Shown in pieces: positions 4,840 to 5,667 of a stretch of DNA of 5,667 nt. Each line of letters starts with the position of its first letter. The first letter of the stretch is position 1. A program made the translations under genes and the position numbers. Source of the stretch: an uncultured Treponema sp. (lineage in GTDB: Bacteria; Spirochaetota; Spirochaetia; Treponematales; Treponemataceae); assembly GCA_946538795.1 (NCBI GenBank), contig CAMNGY010000126.1:1-5667 (forward strand), given 5' to 3'. The notes beneath the pieces were generated by a model, which was not told the origin of the DNA, ran no database searches, and was given only the letters and a program-made list of their open reading frames with translations.

Positions 4840-5667
4840 TCATGCGCCGGCGAGGATTTCGGTCCTGCCGGCATCGGCATAGGCCGGCTCCATGATTATG
4901 TCGCCTATCGCATCCGCCACGATCCTGCCGCTCTCGGGGTTCTTGACGCTGTCTATCCTGCCGCGCACGGTCGCGCTGACGCTGCTTCTTTCAAATGCCA
5001 GGTCACAGCCTTCCATCGTGCAATTCTCAAGCACCAGGTTCTTGCAGTAGCAGAACGGCTGGGTCCCGGCAATCCTGCAGTTTATGAGGACCAGGTTCTC
5101 GGAATACCAGCCCAGGTACTCGCCGCTCACCGTACTGTCCCTGACGGTCACGTCCTTTGCATGCCAGAACGCGTCCTTCGTGTCCAGAAGAGAAGCGGAA
5201 ATCTCAATATCCCTGACATACTGGAAGGAATACTTGCCCGTAAGCTTAAGGCCGCTTATTCTGGCCCTGTCCACCTCAAAGAAAGGATATTCGGACTGCG
5301 CGACGTCAACATCCTTCACGGTGACATTGCGGCATTTCCAAAGCAGCTCGGGGGAGCTTATCGTTGTGTTCCGCAGCGTGACGTTCTCGCACTCGCGCAG
5401 GGCCTTTATGCCGTCCATGCGGCACCCATCAATCACTATGTCCCTGTCATACCAGAGCGCGGCCCGGCAGCGCTCCGTCATGACGCAGTCCCGGATGTCG
5501 CCTCCGCTTACATGCCAGAGCGGGTAGCGGAGGTCAAAGAAGCAGCTCCTCACTTTTATCCCGGAGGCTTCCTTCAGGGCAGACTCTCCGTCGGCGGCCC
5601 CCTCAAAGCGGCAGTTCCTCACCTCCGCATCGCGGATTCCGTAAAGAGCCCTTTCCTGATCCGTACA
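4840..5667 (-). CDS. DUF3737 family right-handed beta-helix protein, 5' end missing
   Basis: The frame is open to the right edge, so the start lies outside; 275 residues are visible, close to a full family member. It opens with TDQERALYGIRDAEVRNC and GESALKEA, then shows rungs such as RYPLWHVSGGDI, AALWYDRDIVI, KDAFWHAKDVTV, GEYLGWYSENLVL and QPFCYCKNLVL. It ends with CDLAFERSSV and DSVKNPESGRIVADAIGDI. These match the conserved pattern of DUF3737 as I recall it. About eleven units of 19-21 residues, each with a [hydrophobic]-x-[hydrophobic]-x-x-C/N/S-x-[hydrophobic] strand, indicate a right-handed parallel beta-helix like pectate lyases or pentapeptide-like coils. Each turn carries aromatic residues (W, Y, F) at similar places, which could line a binding face. 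No signal peptide can be judged without the start. The family's function is not known to me. It is separated from the importer by a repeat array and a promoter, so it is probably its own transcription unit. Confidence 0.88.
   Translation of the reverse strand, partial: CTDQERALYGIRDAEVRNCRFEGAADGESALKEASGIKVRSCFFDLRYPLWHVSGGDIRDCVMTERCRAALWYDRDIVIDGCRMDGIKALRECENVTLRNTTISSPELLWKCRNVTVKDVDVAQSEYPFFEVDRARISGLKLTGKYSFQYVRDIEISASLLDTKDAFWHAKDVTVRDSTVSGEYLGWYSENLVLINCRIAGTQPFCYCKNLVLENCTMEGCDLAFERSSVSATVRGRIDSVKNPESGRIVADAIGDIIMEPAYADAGRTEILAGA

Noticed and set aside
5620..5622. GTG as the start of the DUF3737 gene
   Set aside because: The frame stays open upstream to the window edge and reads TDQERALYGIRDAE, which fits the family's conserved N-terminal region.

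Overview
The window comes from a bacterium with moderately high GC content (roughly mid-50s percent by eye). It uses many ATA (Ile) and CTT (Leu) codons despite that GC. The sequence alone does not name the species. The codon habit, a sensor kinase with an HDSCGY active-site motif, a binding-protein-dependent sugar importer and a DUF3737 protein together suggest a host-associated anaerobe. I favour a Treponema-like spirochaete, with a Clostridia-type Firmicute as the alternative; this is inference.

Layout. Positions 1-1319 (+ strand) hold the 3' part of a NarX/DesK-type (HisKA_3) histidine kinase, overlapping by 14 nt a complete NarL/LuxR-type response regulator. Positions 1320-1457 lie between two convergent operons. 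They are rich in inverted repeats and contain a good intrinsic terminator for the minus-strand operon that may work in both directions. Positions 1458-4541 (- strand) hold a three-gene carbohydrate importer of the CUT1 family. Transcribed order is: binding lipoprotein (4541-3234), MalF-like permease (3171-2287), MalG-like permease (2294-1458, 8-nt overlap). A GC-rich hairpin sits between the binding protein and the first permease. Positions 4542-4839 are the control region of that operon: a perfect TATAAT, a poor -35, a direct repeat at activator-like positions, a hairpin-rich leader, and a 51-bp array of three 17-bp repeats. Positions 4840-5667 (- strand) hold most of a DUF3737 gene, a predicted right-handed beta-helix of unknown function; its start is beyond the right edge.

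How the genes fit together. The importer captures a sugar or oligosaccharide outside the membrane and passes it through the MalF/MalG channel. No ATPase or glycosidase is in view, so an ATPase encoded elsewhere must power it. The adjacent two-component system is a candidate regulator because the importer promoter looks activator-dependent, but nothing in the sequence proves the link. Most of the window is ordinary. The points most worth a second look are the importer control region, the 17-bp repeat array, the Tyr at the kinase's phosphatase position, and the DUF3737 protein.
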